Origin: Dysidea avara
Taxonomy: Eukaryota; Porifera; Demospongiae; Dictyoceratida; Dysideidae
Reading direction: 5' to 3'
DNA length: 64,000 nt
Assembly (NCBI RefSeq): GCF_963678975.1
Contig: NC_089281.1
Span: forward strand, 25,586,765-25,650,764
Part shown: piece after piece, positions 47,871 through 59,195 of the stretch
Layout: each line of letters starts with the position of its first letter
Position numbering within the stretch: the stretch's first letter is position 1
Notes under the pieces: model-generated
Databases searched by the model: none
Told to the model about the DNA's origin: nothing
The model's input: only the letters and a program-made list of their open reading frames with translations
Program-made: the position numbers and the translations under genes

Positions 47871-48729
47871 GCATATTCCTACATAGAATTATGATCTTCC
47901 AAATTCATAAAAACAGGATGTGTACTGGTATTGTCAAAATCAGTTACAATTTCACATTCTTTAAAATCGTCTCTGAGTTGTAGGGATACCACCTGGCATG
48001 CGGTCTGCAAAAGTTTACCATTTACCCTACCTGAGGTTAAGTGAATTACTATTATGGTTTGTATAATTTCAGAGGAGAATCTTTGGTAAACTAGGATGAC
48101 ATAGTCCCTAGCTACATCAATTTGAGCGTGTAAAAGTATATTCAGTGTCACTGTTCAGCTGTTGTCGTTAATCTTGTCAGTCTTCACAAAACCACTTTGT
48201 GCAAATGAATGATGTACAGTTGTCTGGTAAATGTGTGTGGTATCTGAAAAAGTAATGTAAAGAGATTCATAACCCTCAACAGCTGCACAGTGGTCACAAT
48301 GAATACATTATCCTTCACTGGTGGTTCAAACGCTATTCAGACGTGGATTATACAGTGAAACCACTCTAAAAGGACATCCTCTTTATAATGGACATTTGTC
48401 CAGATCAAAGATAAACAGTACTGGTAGTTTGTACACCCCTTAAATAAGAACACCTCTTTATAGCTATAAAGGACAAAAATAATTTTCCCAATGGTGTCAT
48501 CCATATTTAAGAAAGATGGCATTGGGATTAAATTGAGCTAACTGATTTTCATACAGGCACCAGTAAGTTTTCTGTAATGAGCAAAGAGTTTAGCAAATAA
48601 TAATTACACGAGTATGCAAATGCAGTCATACATGTGACAGTGAAGCCAATGAATAGCAGAACAAATATGGTTGCATGTTCAAGTTTGCCTGTTAACAAAA
48701 TTCATTTTTCAGTTATATGGTATCAACTA
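47871..48729. other. Intergenic with degraded DNA-transposon end, no gene
   Basis: Around 48349 the sequence TACAGTGAAACCACTCTAAA resembles the terminal repeat of Tc1/pogo-type MITEs (TA followed by CAGTG), and CCTCTTTATA phrases recur downstream. No opposite end is clear. No gene seen. Confidence 0.35.
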
Positions 48730-49544
48730 TCAAGACACACGGTAGTGTGTCGTGCGGCCCAAGAAGCCGGCGCGTAACACCCGTGAGTATATTGACAGGA
48801 AGAAAGAAAACGCAATTTTCGCACCTCCGTAGCTCTGTGCTCCCTTGATGAAACAAGACGATTTTTGCTGTGGACATGCCCCCCAACTGCAGCACTCCAT
48901 ACTCCAAATTTGAGCGAAATCGCTTCGCGCATTCCCGAGATATGCGACTTCAAAAATTGGCTCAGTTTCTTCGTTTTTTTTTTCTTCTTATTTTTCTTTT
49001 TCTTGTCGCAAACTTACAAAAACTGCTATAAAACTTGAACGCCATATCCGATCGCCTTGAAATTTGGCACACAGAAGGGGGATATAAGGGCGCATCTCGG
49101 TACCAACTTTGGCTGGAATACGATAAACAGGCAAAGAGTTATGAGCGATTATTCACGAAAAATAACACCAATATGTTGTCACGCCTACAGGGTAAACCGC
49201 GTATGGGAAGAAGCTGAAAATCGGTGGGTTAATAGGTTAACTATTGAACCTCAAACCTTTTGTGGTTTGAAAGAAATCGAGCTAAAAAACAGGAAGATAC
49301 AACAAAAAAACCAACAGTGTGTAACAATTACGCAATCGAGATTAGCTAATAAATAAAAAAAGACTGCTTGCCACGCCTACCAGATAAACCGCTTGGGGTA
49401 ATGCTTTGAAAATCGTTGTACAGATGGAGTAATCATCTTAGAAAGGCTCATCAATGGTGTAGAAGAATCAGACTTAAAGCCACGGAGTAATAACACGAAA
49501 TCCAACTTGGTGCAGCAAGTGCGAGATCGAGATACTCTAATAGA

Positions 49545-52500
49545 GCAGTCATCCTAATAGAGCAGTCACCCTGAAGAGAATTCAAGAGATCAGCTAGAAA
49601 TAAGAAACCTGTATAGAGATCAGCTACACACAAGTCACCCTGTAGAGAGATCAGCTAGAAGAAGTTACCTTGTAGGGAGTTCATGCAACTGTGGAAAGAG
49701 ATAGTTCAGCCAGAAAAAATCACCTTGTAGAGTTCAGCTATAAAGAAACCACCATGTAGAGAGTTCAGCTACAAACAAATCACCCTGTGGAGAGATCAAT
49801 AGAAGAAGTTACCTTGCAGAGAGTTCAGCTACAAAGAAACCATCATGTAGAGAGTTCAGCTACAAACAAATCTCCCTGTAGAGAGATTAGCTAGAAGAAG
49901 TTACATTGTAGAGAGTTCAGCTACAAAAAAACCATCATGTAGAGAGTTCAGCTACAAACAAATCTCCCTATAGAGAGATCAGCTAGAAGAAGTTACCTTG
50001 TAGAGACTTCAGCTTCAAACAAGTCACCTTGTAGAAAGATCAGCTAGAAGAGGTCACCTTGTAGAGAGTTCAGTTACAAAGAAACCACCATGTAGAGAGC
50101 TCAGCTACAAACTAGTGACCTTGTAGAGACATCAGCTAGAAGAAGTTACTTTGTAGAGAGTTCAGCTACAAAGAAACCATTCTTTAAAGAGCTCAGTTGC
50201 AAACAAATCACCTGTACAGAATTCAGCTACAAATAAATCACCCTGTAGAAAGATGAGCTAGAAAAAGTTACTTTGTAGAGAGTTCAGTTACAAAGAAACC
50301 ACCATGTAGAGAATTCAGCTACAAACTAGTGACCCTGTAAAGACATCAGCTAGAAGAAGTTACCTTGAGAGAGTTCAGCTACAAAGAAACCATCTTTTAG
50401 AGAGTTCAGTTTCAAACAAATCACCTGTAGAGAGTTCAGCCACAAACAAATCTCCCTGTAGAGAGATCAGCTAGAAGAAGTTATCTTGTAGATAGTTCAG
50501 CTACAAGCAAATCACCCTGTAGAGAAATCAGCTAGAAGAAGTTAACTTGTAGAGAGGTCAGCTACAAAGAAACCATCATTTAGAGAGTTCAGTTTCAAAC
50601 AAATTACCTGTAGAGAGTTCAGCTACAAACAAATCTCCCTGTAGAAAGATCAGCTAGAAGAAGTCACCTTGTAGAAAGTTCAGTTACAAAGAAACCACCA
50701 TGTAGAGAGTTCAGCTACAAACTAGTCACCTTGTAGAGACATCAGCTAGAAAAGTTACCTTGTAGAGAGTTCAGCTACAAACAAATCACCCTGTAGAAAG
50801 ATCAGCTAGAAGAAGTCACCTTGTAGAAAGTTCAGTTACAAAGAAACCACCATGTAGAGAGTTCAGCTACAAACTAGTCACCTTGTAGAGACATCAGCTA
50901 GAAAAGTTACCTTGTAGAGAGTTCAGCTACAAAGAAACCATTCTGTTTAGAGCTCAGCTGCAAACAAATCACCTGTACAGAATTCAGCTACAAACAAATC
51001 ACCCTGTAGAGAGATTAGCTAGAAGAAATTACCTTGTACATAGTTCAGCTACAAAGAAACCACCAAGTAGAGAGTTCAGCTGCAAAGAAATCACCCTGTA
51101 GAAAATTCAGCCACAAACAAATTGCCCTGTAGAAAGATCAGTTAGAAGAAGTTACCTTTTAGAGAGTTCAGCTACAAAGAAACCATTCTGTAAAGAGCTC
51201 AGCTGCAAACAAATCACCTGTACAGAATTCAGCTACAAACAAATCACCCTGTAGAGAGATCAGCTAGAAGAAGTTACCTTGTAGATAGTTCAGCTACAAA
51301 CAAATCACCCTGTAGAGAGATCAGCTAGAAGAAATTACTGTGTAGAGAGTTCAGCTACAGTAAAAAGAAACCACCATGTAGAGAGTTCAGCTGCAAAGAA
51401 ATCACCCTGTATAAAATTCTGCCACAAACAAATTGCCCTGTAGAAAGATCAGTTAGAAGAAGTTACCTTGTAGATAGTTCAGCTACAAACAGATCTCCCT
51501 GTAGAGAGATCAGCTAGAAGAAATTACCTTGTAGAGAGGTCAGCTACAAAGAAACCATTCTGTTTAGAGCTCAGCTGCAAACAAATCACCTGTATAGAAT
51601 TCAGCTACAAACAAATCACCCTGTAGAGAGATCAGCTAGAAGAAATTACCTTGTAGAGAGTTCAGCTACAGTAAAAAGAAACCACCATGTAGAGAGTTCA
51701 GCTGCAAAGAAATCACCCTGTATAAAATTCTGCCATAAACAAATTGCCCTGTAGAAAGATCAGTTAGAAGAAGTTACCTTGTAGATAGTTCAGCTACAAA
51801 CAGATCTCCCTGTAGAGAGATCAGCTAGAAGAAATTACCTTGTAGAGAGGTCAGCTACAAAGAAACCATTCTGTAAAGAGCTCAGCTGCAAACAAATCAC
51901 CTGTACAGAATTCAGCTACAAACAAAATCACCCTGTAGAGAGATCAGCTAGAAGAAGTTACCTTGTAGAGAGTTCAGCTACAAAGAAACCACCATGTAGA
52001 GAGTTCAGCTGCAAAGAAATCACCCTGTATAAAATTCTGCCACGAAGAAATTGCCCTGTAGAAAGATCAGTTAGAAGAAGTTACCTTGTAGAGAGTTCAG
52101 CTACAAAGAAACAAATCACCTGTACAGAATTCAGCTATATACAAACAAATCAACCTGTAGAGAGATCAGCTAGAAGAAATTATTTTTGTAGAGAGTTCAG
52201 CTACAAAGAAACCACCATGTAGAGAGTTCAGCTGCAAAGAAATCACCCTGTAGAAAATGCAGCCACAAACAAATTGCCCTGTAGAAAGATCAGTTAGAAG
52301 AAGTTACCTTTTAGAGAGTTCAGCTATAAAGAAACCACCCTGTAGAGAGATCAGCTAGAAGAAGTTACCTTGTAGATCGTTCAGCTACAAACAAATCACC
52401 CTGTAGAGAGATCAACTAGAAGAAGTTACCTTGTAGATCGTTCAGCTACAAACAAATCACCCTGTAGAGAGATCAGCTAGAAGAAGTTATATACCTTGTA

Positions 52501-52890
52501 GAGAGTTCAGCTACAAAGAAACCACCATGTAGAGAGTTCAGCTGCAAAGAAATCACCCTGTATAAAATCCTGCCACAAACAAATTGCCCTGTAGAAAGAT
52601 CAGTTAGAAGAAGCTACCTTTTAGAGAGTTCAGCTACAAAGAAACCATTCTGTAAAGAGCTCAGCTGCAAACAAATCACCTGTAGAGAGATCAGCTAGAA
52701 GAAGTTACCTTGTAGATAGTTCAGCTACAAACAAATCACCCTGTAGAGAGATCAGCTAGAAGAAGTTACCTTGTAGATAGTTCAGCTAAAAACAAATCTC
52801 CCTGTAGAGAGATCAGCTAGAAGAAATTACCTTGTAGAGAGTTCAGCTACAAAGAAACCATCATGTAGAGAGTTCAGCTGCAAAGAAATC
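49545..52890. repeat. Minisatellite core of Helitron-like copy 3
   Basis: About 110 units of 30-31 bp by length, built of the same variant units as copy 2. Some local duplications are several hundred bases long: blocks around 51330-51540 and 51630-51850 are near-identical, including the odd phrase CAGCTACAGTAAAAAGAAAC. Confidence 0.9.
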
Positions 52891-53162
52891 ACCACTGCCC
52901 AAATTTCAAGGCAATAGCTCTTTCCAATCTGAAGTTATCAATTGTCAAAGTTGGCAAATTGTGTGTGGAAGGCCCCTTTTCGCAAATCCAGTCACATATG
53001 TATTATATATATATGATTTGTACATTTACTGATAAAACATTTAAAGTACATCTACTTCATCTTTTCTTCTTCCTGTAGTAAAGAAAAAAAACATAAGTTA
53101 AAAAAGTCCCAAAGCTGGCCATAGGCCGGCTTTGGGGTATACAAATACAAAAAGAAATGAAA

Positions 53163-53479
53163 TCTAATCCAAAACAGCCAAGCTGTAAAAAAGTGTGCGG
53201 CCCTCAGAAAGGCTATGGTGAAAAAAGATGTGAAATCCAAGGTGGCGGCCAAGAAATGGCTGTGATGGTAGGTTAATGGTAAAAATTTTAATAATGACAA
53301 TTTAGGTAAATTTTGTGAAGCGGCACAAAAATTCACCTGAATTGTCGTTATTAAAATTTTTACCATTAACCTACCATCACAGCCATTTCTTGGCCGCCAC
53401 CTTGGATTTCACATCTTTTTTCACCATAGCCTTTCTGAGGGCCGCACACTTTTTTACAGCTTGGCTGTTTTGGATTAGA
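53163..53479. repeat. Terminal ~317-bp palindrome of Helitron-like copy 3
   Basis: TCTAATCCAAAACAGCC ... GGCTGTTTTGGATTAGA inverted repeat, as in copies 1 and 2. Confidence 0.85.
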
Positions 53480-53688
53480 TTATCTATATATACAGTGAAC
53501 TGCCAAGCAAATTACAAAAACTACATATCTATGATCATCTGTTGTTGTATATCGATACTCTGAAATTCACTTAAATATTTAGCAGGTAATATATATTATG
53601 GCTGTTGGTATGTACTGCAATGAAAGTTCTAATAGATGTATGAATTATAAACATTTCATCAACAGTTAGGACTTATTGTTGTATTTAA

Positions 53689-53964
53689 TTGCTACAGAAT
53701 TCAATGACAAACCAATTAGCCCAAAATTCAAACACTGCTACTCTGCCTGCTGTAAGTCTGGAAGGTACCAAACTTATTGTACCAGTTGAGGAGAGGATAT
53801 CTTCAAGAAGAGGCTGTGAGTTAGTCACTGGGATGAAGCATCGTGTTCCTACTGTGTCTTCAGACTGTGAACTCGTTGTACAGGAACTAACTAGAAGTTA
53901 CAATGCATGCATATTGAACAAGAATGTAACAGTTGTATTACCATTTGCTTTGAGTAACCGATGA
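53689..53964 (+). CDS. Hypothetical ORF or terminal exon
   Basis: An open frame of about 91 residues ending TGA, preceded by a possible acceptor (ATTGCTACAG at about 53688-53697). The product has mixed composition (for example GTKLIVPVEERISSRRGCEL) without low-complexity bias, which is unusual for this AT-rich region, but I recognise no domain. It could be the last exon of a gene whose earlier exons were separated by the adjacent transposon, or chance. Confidence 0.25.
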   Translation: MLQNSMTNQLAQNSNTATLPAVSLEGTKLIVPVEERISSRRGCELVTGMKHRVPTVSSDCELVVQELTRSYNACILNKNVTVVLPFALSNR

Positions 53965-55130
53965 AAATCATATACGTGCATTAATAAAGGATGGACTTAA
54001 CTGTATGATATGTAAGATGATGCTAGTGGGTATCACAAAGCAAGTTAATACCTTAATTTCCTAATTATATAGTATACTTTACTACACAAGTAGTGAAAAC
54101 TGAATATTCCACTCCTTCTACTAATGTTATCAAAATTTGTGAAAACATTTATTCTGTAAAATCCACTAACTTATTATAGTGTGATGATTGTTTACAGCCT
54201 GGACTGTCAGATTATTTTGTTGCCGGGTTATCTATGGATAGTTTGCAATTGTTTGCTGACATTTCTAGTGAGTTTTCAGTCAAGTAGTACACTTCCTAAG
54301 TGTATTTATGATACAATTGTTAGCGCAATGTATAATGAATCTGCATGAGTGTACACACTTCAGAGTGACTGCAATGTGTGGTCCATTTATTCATAGTAGC
54401 TAGTGATATTTCTATAAGCACATCATGGTAACTTTCACATTATCTTGTTACATGCACAAGACTGGAAGCCTTTCAGTAACACATTGGTAACAACGTGACA
54501 AGTAATGGATTCATCACAAAAGTAGTTGCAACACATAACCGGCTAACAAAGTCTGTAACTGCTATTTTCTTGCACATGTGTAAACTATAGGGCAACATGT
54601 ACAGACACAGTAATAGGGACTTTCATACTACAAAAATTTCCTTTCTTTTACATACCAGCTACTATATCTGCTGTATGTGTGGGGTACATATGTGGTCCAC
54701 ATAGTATAAAATGTGGAGTTTGTTTTTACTTATGCAGTTTGCATTATATAAATTCCTTCTAATTATGAATTTGTTTATGACTTGAATCTCCTCGCTCTTC
54801 CTTCTGTCGGCAATTTAATGACTTTGTTTAGCATCAAAGATAAGTATATTCACAACTAATGTGTCACTCTCATAGTTTGCATAGTAATCTGTGTATATGA
54901 ATTCTAACCATTCTATTTTAAATTGAGTTTACCATACTAGGTGATTGAATGAATGTACCTGCTAAGCAGAAAACAGTACGCCTACAGTAACAAAATTAGT
55001 ATTAATGAGGTAACAGAAACTCCCTACTAACCACAGGGAAAAAGCATTAGCAAATTAATGTATTTTGAGTCAATTTTTCATTGAGAAACAAGGTAACACT
55101 TAACACTTTCACATACAGTATGTTTGTTCA
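53965..55130. other. No gene seen; AT-rich intergenic
   Basis: Only short ORFs without recognisable domains. No clear repeat structure was found by reading. Confidence 0.4.
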
Positions 55131-56135
55131 TAGTAGTAACACTTTAGCACTCCCTATACAGGGGCGGATCTAGGATTTATAAAGGGGGGGGCTAACTCAA
55201 GGTACTAATCTCTTGGGTAGAGGTGTGCAAAGCACACTTCCCAGCATGCGAAGCATGCTGGAACTAGGGGGGTCTGGGGGCATGCCCCCCCCAGGAAAAT
55301 TTTGAAAAATAGATGCCAAAATACTGCAATTTGGGAGACATTTCCACATAAAATTCATAATATTTTCTGCCTGTAGATATTTTATATACTGCCTTTAGAT
55401 TATAGGTATGGCTCTCTGACTCTGAAGTATTTTGCTAATGGAAAAGTTTGGGTAGGTACAGGCAACCAAGTACATGATGCACCCCTCTCACAATTGCACA
55501 ACACTGAATAGGTGCATGTTAGAATAATAATATGCTGAAAGTGGAAAATTTTGAAATTTGAACAATACAAGATTGAATCTGAGAGCATTTTCAATGGAAA
55601 TTGTGTACCTGAATTAAGTATTGTCATACATATTAACTACGTACACAAGTAGATGAATGAAACCCTTTAAACAGACCAATGCACTTCATTGTATGTATAG
55701 GTGCAGGCAGATTTGGAAAAATTCCATAACAGAACCAACTACATGTTTCCAGTGAATGTTCTATTAGAGTAGTTAGCTGACTGCTCTATTAGAGTATCTC
55801 GATCTTGTAAACCTCCAATGCTGATTCGGGTCCTTGTTGCATAAACTTTAGCATAAATCCACTGATAATACCTTGGAAAAATGTTTATAAGGTAGTTTTA
55901 AGAGTATTTGTATTATTAGTGATCATATAATTATGCTAAGACAAAATTTCATTATAATACTCAGCATATTGATCAAGTAAAGCCTAAATATGAAGGGGGG
56001 GGGGGGCTTCAGCCCCCAAAGCCCCCCCCCCCCCCCCCTGGGATCCGCCCCTGCTATATAGTAACACTTTAGCACTCCCTGTATAGTAACACTTTAGCAC
56101 TCCCTGTATAGTAACACTTTAGCACTCCCTATATA
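55131..56135. repeat. 25-bp tandem repeat split by a MITE
   Basis: Units TAGTAACACTTTAGCACTCC plus CTGTA occur once before 55159 and three times after 56053. The intervening sequence is the CAGGGGCGG MITE, which therefore inserted into the array. Confidence 0.85.
55159..56053. mobile_element. 895-bp hAT-like MITE, ends CAGGGGCGGATC / GATCCGCCCCTG
   Basis: Short terminal inverted repeats of the CAGGGGCGGATC type common in hAT MITEs, with long G and C runs just inside both ends (55181-55189 and 55995-56037). The apparent duplication is CTATA, partly hidden by the flanking tandem repeat. It contains the dispersed motif CTGCTCTATTAGAGTATCTC (about 55778-55800). No transposase. Confidence 0.75.
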
Positions 56136-57639
56136 GTTCTTTGAATGATTACAGAATCTCTGAATGCACATTTGCCCCAGGCTATACTCAGCAAGTCCAA
56201 TTCAAAATTCAGAATAGTTCAGAGTGACACTGGTGGCTTTTTTTTTCATCCTGATGAGTTTTTGTGTCACTTGTCAATCATTGTAACACCAAAATACATA
56301 TACTCACATCTCTAATAGCAGCAATAACAAATTTGAGGTAGTGGCCATGTGGTGTTAAGTGCTGCCGGCTGGAATGAGAAACAAGTTTGTTTGGCCTAAC
56401 TATATAGAGTTTCCTTTCCTAAAGTTCTCTTCCACTGTTTTGAATTGATGGTGCATACATGTGCGTGCATGGAAAGCACTTATAATTAGCATCATAAAAT
56501 TGTGATTGGTTCTCCTGCTATAAAACAGGAAGCCAATTTTTGATCCTTGGTAGTGTTAAAGATATAGAAAAATTCTTCCAGCTGTGTTTCATAACTCATA
56601 ACAGGCTGTGGATGATATAGGCAATACTCCTATGTAACAATTCAAGATTTTAAAAAACCAAAGCAACCAAGATATCGATACTCTTTTTAAGACATAAAGA
56701 AATGTGTAACACAACAGAGGAAGTCACTGAAATTTTACTGGCTGAAATTCCATTCTTATTTGACTGCTAGCTTTAGTGTTACTTTAATTTTCCAATTCAG
56801 CAAACAGATAACTGAACTACAATTTCTGTAGTTCAGTTGTCCGGATTCTCGGTTAATCAAACTACAGAAATGACTGCTCTCCTAAAGTAGTGACTGTTCT
56901 AAAAAAATCTTTATATGCTATTTTAAGATTATTTATACAGTTTCAGAGATATGGACTTTTCAGACTTGTGAACTACCCCTGGTCCCAAGGGGTTCGGATA
57001 AGTGAGGTTGCACTGTACAGCTCAAGTTAGACTATAGTTCAGCCACTGGTAAAGTATGCACTTGCAAGTATAACTGAGGCTTACAAATAAATTGCATGTA
57101 ATTGTTTAAATACATAGTGTACTTGTTATCAGCATAACAAAGGGATGCCATCAGTTTCCTATATATTATTTAATGAGTTTGTTGACTAACTCATTGAAGC
57201 ACAAAGGCACGGCCCAATCTTTCAGGCCTCCATCCCATATGCAATCATGAAATATTGCATGAAGATTCAAAAGTAAAATATAGCTGAAAGATACATTATG
57301 GCTGATTTTGTCTTCCCTATAATCAAATGATGGCAAAAGTTTACATATTGAGAATTTACGACACTTAAAAACTATTTAAGCACTATAATAATCATTTTCA
57401 TCTCTGGATCCATAATACATGTCCTAGACTTTGTCTTAAAATTTTGGTAGTAAAGGTGTAGTTATTTAGCTGCTCAGTGCATATTTCAGTACCTGGGTTG
57501 AATCTTAGACTTTCTCAGAAATTAGTTCTCATGTACATTTCAACTTAGTTCTCAGTCTCTCCTGGCTTTGAAGAACTCCTTGTAATGTTTTTCTTTCTCG
57601 GTACCTCAATCCTAACTGACAGGTTGATATGACTGTACT
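56136..57639. other. Intergenic with hairpin and old DNA-transposon ends, no gene
   Basis: At 56810-56838 a hairpin pairs AACTGAACTACA with TGTAGTTCAGTT. At about 56990-57018 GGTTCGGATAAGTGAGGTTG then CACTGTA resembles a Tigger/pogo-type terminal repeat next to TA. No gene seen. Confidence 0.4.
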
Positions 57640-57992
57640 CAGAGCCGCCCAGAGAAATTAAGGGGCCCAGGGCAAAGAATTAAAGTGGGGCCCCAGGGGC
57701 AAGGAGGTTTCCATTCTGAATCACAACTTCACCCAAGCTGTAAGTTGAAGACCAAAAAAAAGGTCATTACATGCTGACAATGACAATAGCTACCCCTCAC
57801 CAACCATATCTCCTTATTTATAAGCTTCCTACACTGCTCCTCTGAAGAATACTGTGACTGTTCTATTAAAGTATTTAGATCTTACTGCTTTATTAGAGTA
57901 TATCAATCTTTTAAATAGGTATTCATGGGGCCTCCTGGGACCCCTTTCAGGCTTGGGCCTGGGGCAAAATGCCCCAGTTGCCTGTGGCCCTG
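57640..57992. mobile_element. 353-bp hAT-like MITE with 8-bp TSD
   Basis: Ends CAGAGCCGCCCAGAG and GCCTGTGGCCCTG. Flanked by ACTGTACT (57632-57639) and ACTGCACT (57993-58000), an 8-base duplication with one mismatch. It contains two degenerate copies of the CTATTAGAGTAT motif near 57860-57905. Confidence 0.8.
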
Positions 57993-58553
57993 ACTGCACT
58001 GCTTTATTTTAGTGACATATATATTTAGTTTTTAGGAGAGGGGTATGTTTATATAATATGATTATGAATTGAACAACAAACATGTAATCCATGCACACAA
58101 TGATGAGCAAAGAAACCCTATTTATCCTCACATTTAAAAACGTACATTGAAACCCACATCAGTACATATTAAAACATGCTCTTGTGCAATGCCTCAAAAG
58201 CCACTTGCTTACATAGCTAGTTAAGTTACATATCTTCTTACAGATATATAAATTGACATGAACACCTGGAGCCAGGACATTCCAAAATGTAAGTATTTAC
58301 TAACATCAGTCCATAAGTAAAGGTTTATCTTTCTAGACAGCCAAATCTCTGAAATGATTAGCGTATTGTAAAAAAAATGTATACAGTAAAACAACAAGTT
58401 AATATCCATCCTGTAATTATTGTAATTCCCAAAACTTCAACTGGCGAAAAAGTTTAGTGTAAAAGCAAACAATACACAAAAATGGATATTGTACATTCAA
58501 TTGCACTTTAAAGTTGCTCTTTACATATAAATCTAACAAACGGTGATATACGT
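57993..58553. other. No gene seen
   Basis: AT-rich with short ORFs only; it may include the 3' UTR region of the small membrane-protein gene further right. Confidence 0.3.
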
Positions 58554-58804
58554 ATATGTGACTGGATTTGCAAAAAGGGGTCTTCCACACACCATGAACT
58601 TGGAAGACCATGACTTGGTATTCAAGTAAGATACAAACCTGAAAAATTTCTCCATCCCTTAACTCATGTTGCTCACTATAATATTGTATTGACCAAATTT
58701 CAAAGCAATACCTTTTCCCAATCTGAAGTTATGATAATATTATGTCAAAGTTGGTAAATTGGATGTGGGTGGGAGACTTCTTTTCGCTAATCCAGTCACA
58801 TATA
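58554..58804. mobile_element. ~250-bp MITE related to Helitron-like inner flank
   Basis: The left end TATATGTGACTGGATTTGCA and the complement of the right end TATATGTGACTGGATTAGCG match for about 35 bp. The segment 58685-58804 matches 37300-37405 and 52905-53000 inside the Helitron-like elements (CAAAGTTGG, AATCTGAAG, GTCACATAT phrases). So the minisatellite elements carry half of this repeat. Confidence 0.7.
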
Positions 58805-58912
58805 ATGTCACATGTATAGACATACATCTTAATATATCTAAAAGCCACGTACAAAATCATATTGAATAGAGTTTATTAGTTTGTAGCCTACACTAATGTT
58901 CATCTGAATTGC

Positions 58913-59195
58913 TTAACATCCATACATACAGCATAGGCAACACCAGACCAAAATCCATGGAAAGCAGAAGAAGGAAATAATGCAGTGAAGAAGATGGTTG
59001 ACATTCTCCCTTGGTTGCTCAATTATAGTGGTCTGCTGGACCGGAGTCCCTCCTCCTCCTACAACGACGACGTTGGTGTTTGATGTCTGAGTGGGGTATG
59101 TCGGAGGAGGGTATGGTTGCTGCTGAACAAATTGCGGAGGCATAGTTTGATACTGTTGCTGAGGGTAATAACCCTGCTGGCCATAACCTGGAGGA
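58913..59195 (-). CDS. Small proline-rich membrane protein, terminal exon
   Basis: The exon starts after an acceptor (AATGTAG, 59196 and above) and ends with a stop at 58913-58915. It encodes about 93 residues: a Gly/Gln/Tyr/Pro-rich part (PPGYGQQGYYPQQQYQ, then YPPPTYP), a VVVVGGGG segment, and a C-terminal hydrophobic cysteine-rich helix (CIISFFCFPWILVWCCLCC). This layout, a PPxY-rich cytosolic tail plus a single cysteine-rich membrane segment, resembles BRI3-, CYSTM- or LITAF-type small endolysosomal membrane proteins. I cannot assign it to one. The initiator exon must lie at higher coordinates and was not found. Confidence 0.65.

Larger units (their letters stand above)
48730..53479 (-). 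mobile_element. Helitron-like minisatellite element, copy 3
   Basis: Same termini and order as copy 2: hairpin end TCAAGACACACGGTAGTGTG, minisatellite (49545-52890), inner flank (52890-53010) and terminal palindrome (53163-53479). It lies between A (48729) and T (53480). The hairpin-side 800 bp is very similar to copy 2, while the minisatellite differs in length and unit order, as expected when arrays change size quickly. No replicase. Confidence 0.8.

Noticed and set aside
47602..47874. 90-codon ORF with Trp-rich repeats
   Set aside because: It is a translation of the 46-bp tandem repeat.
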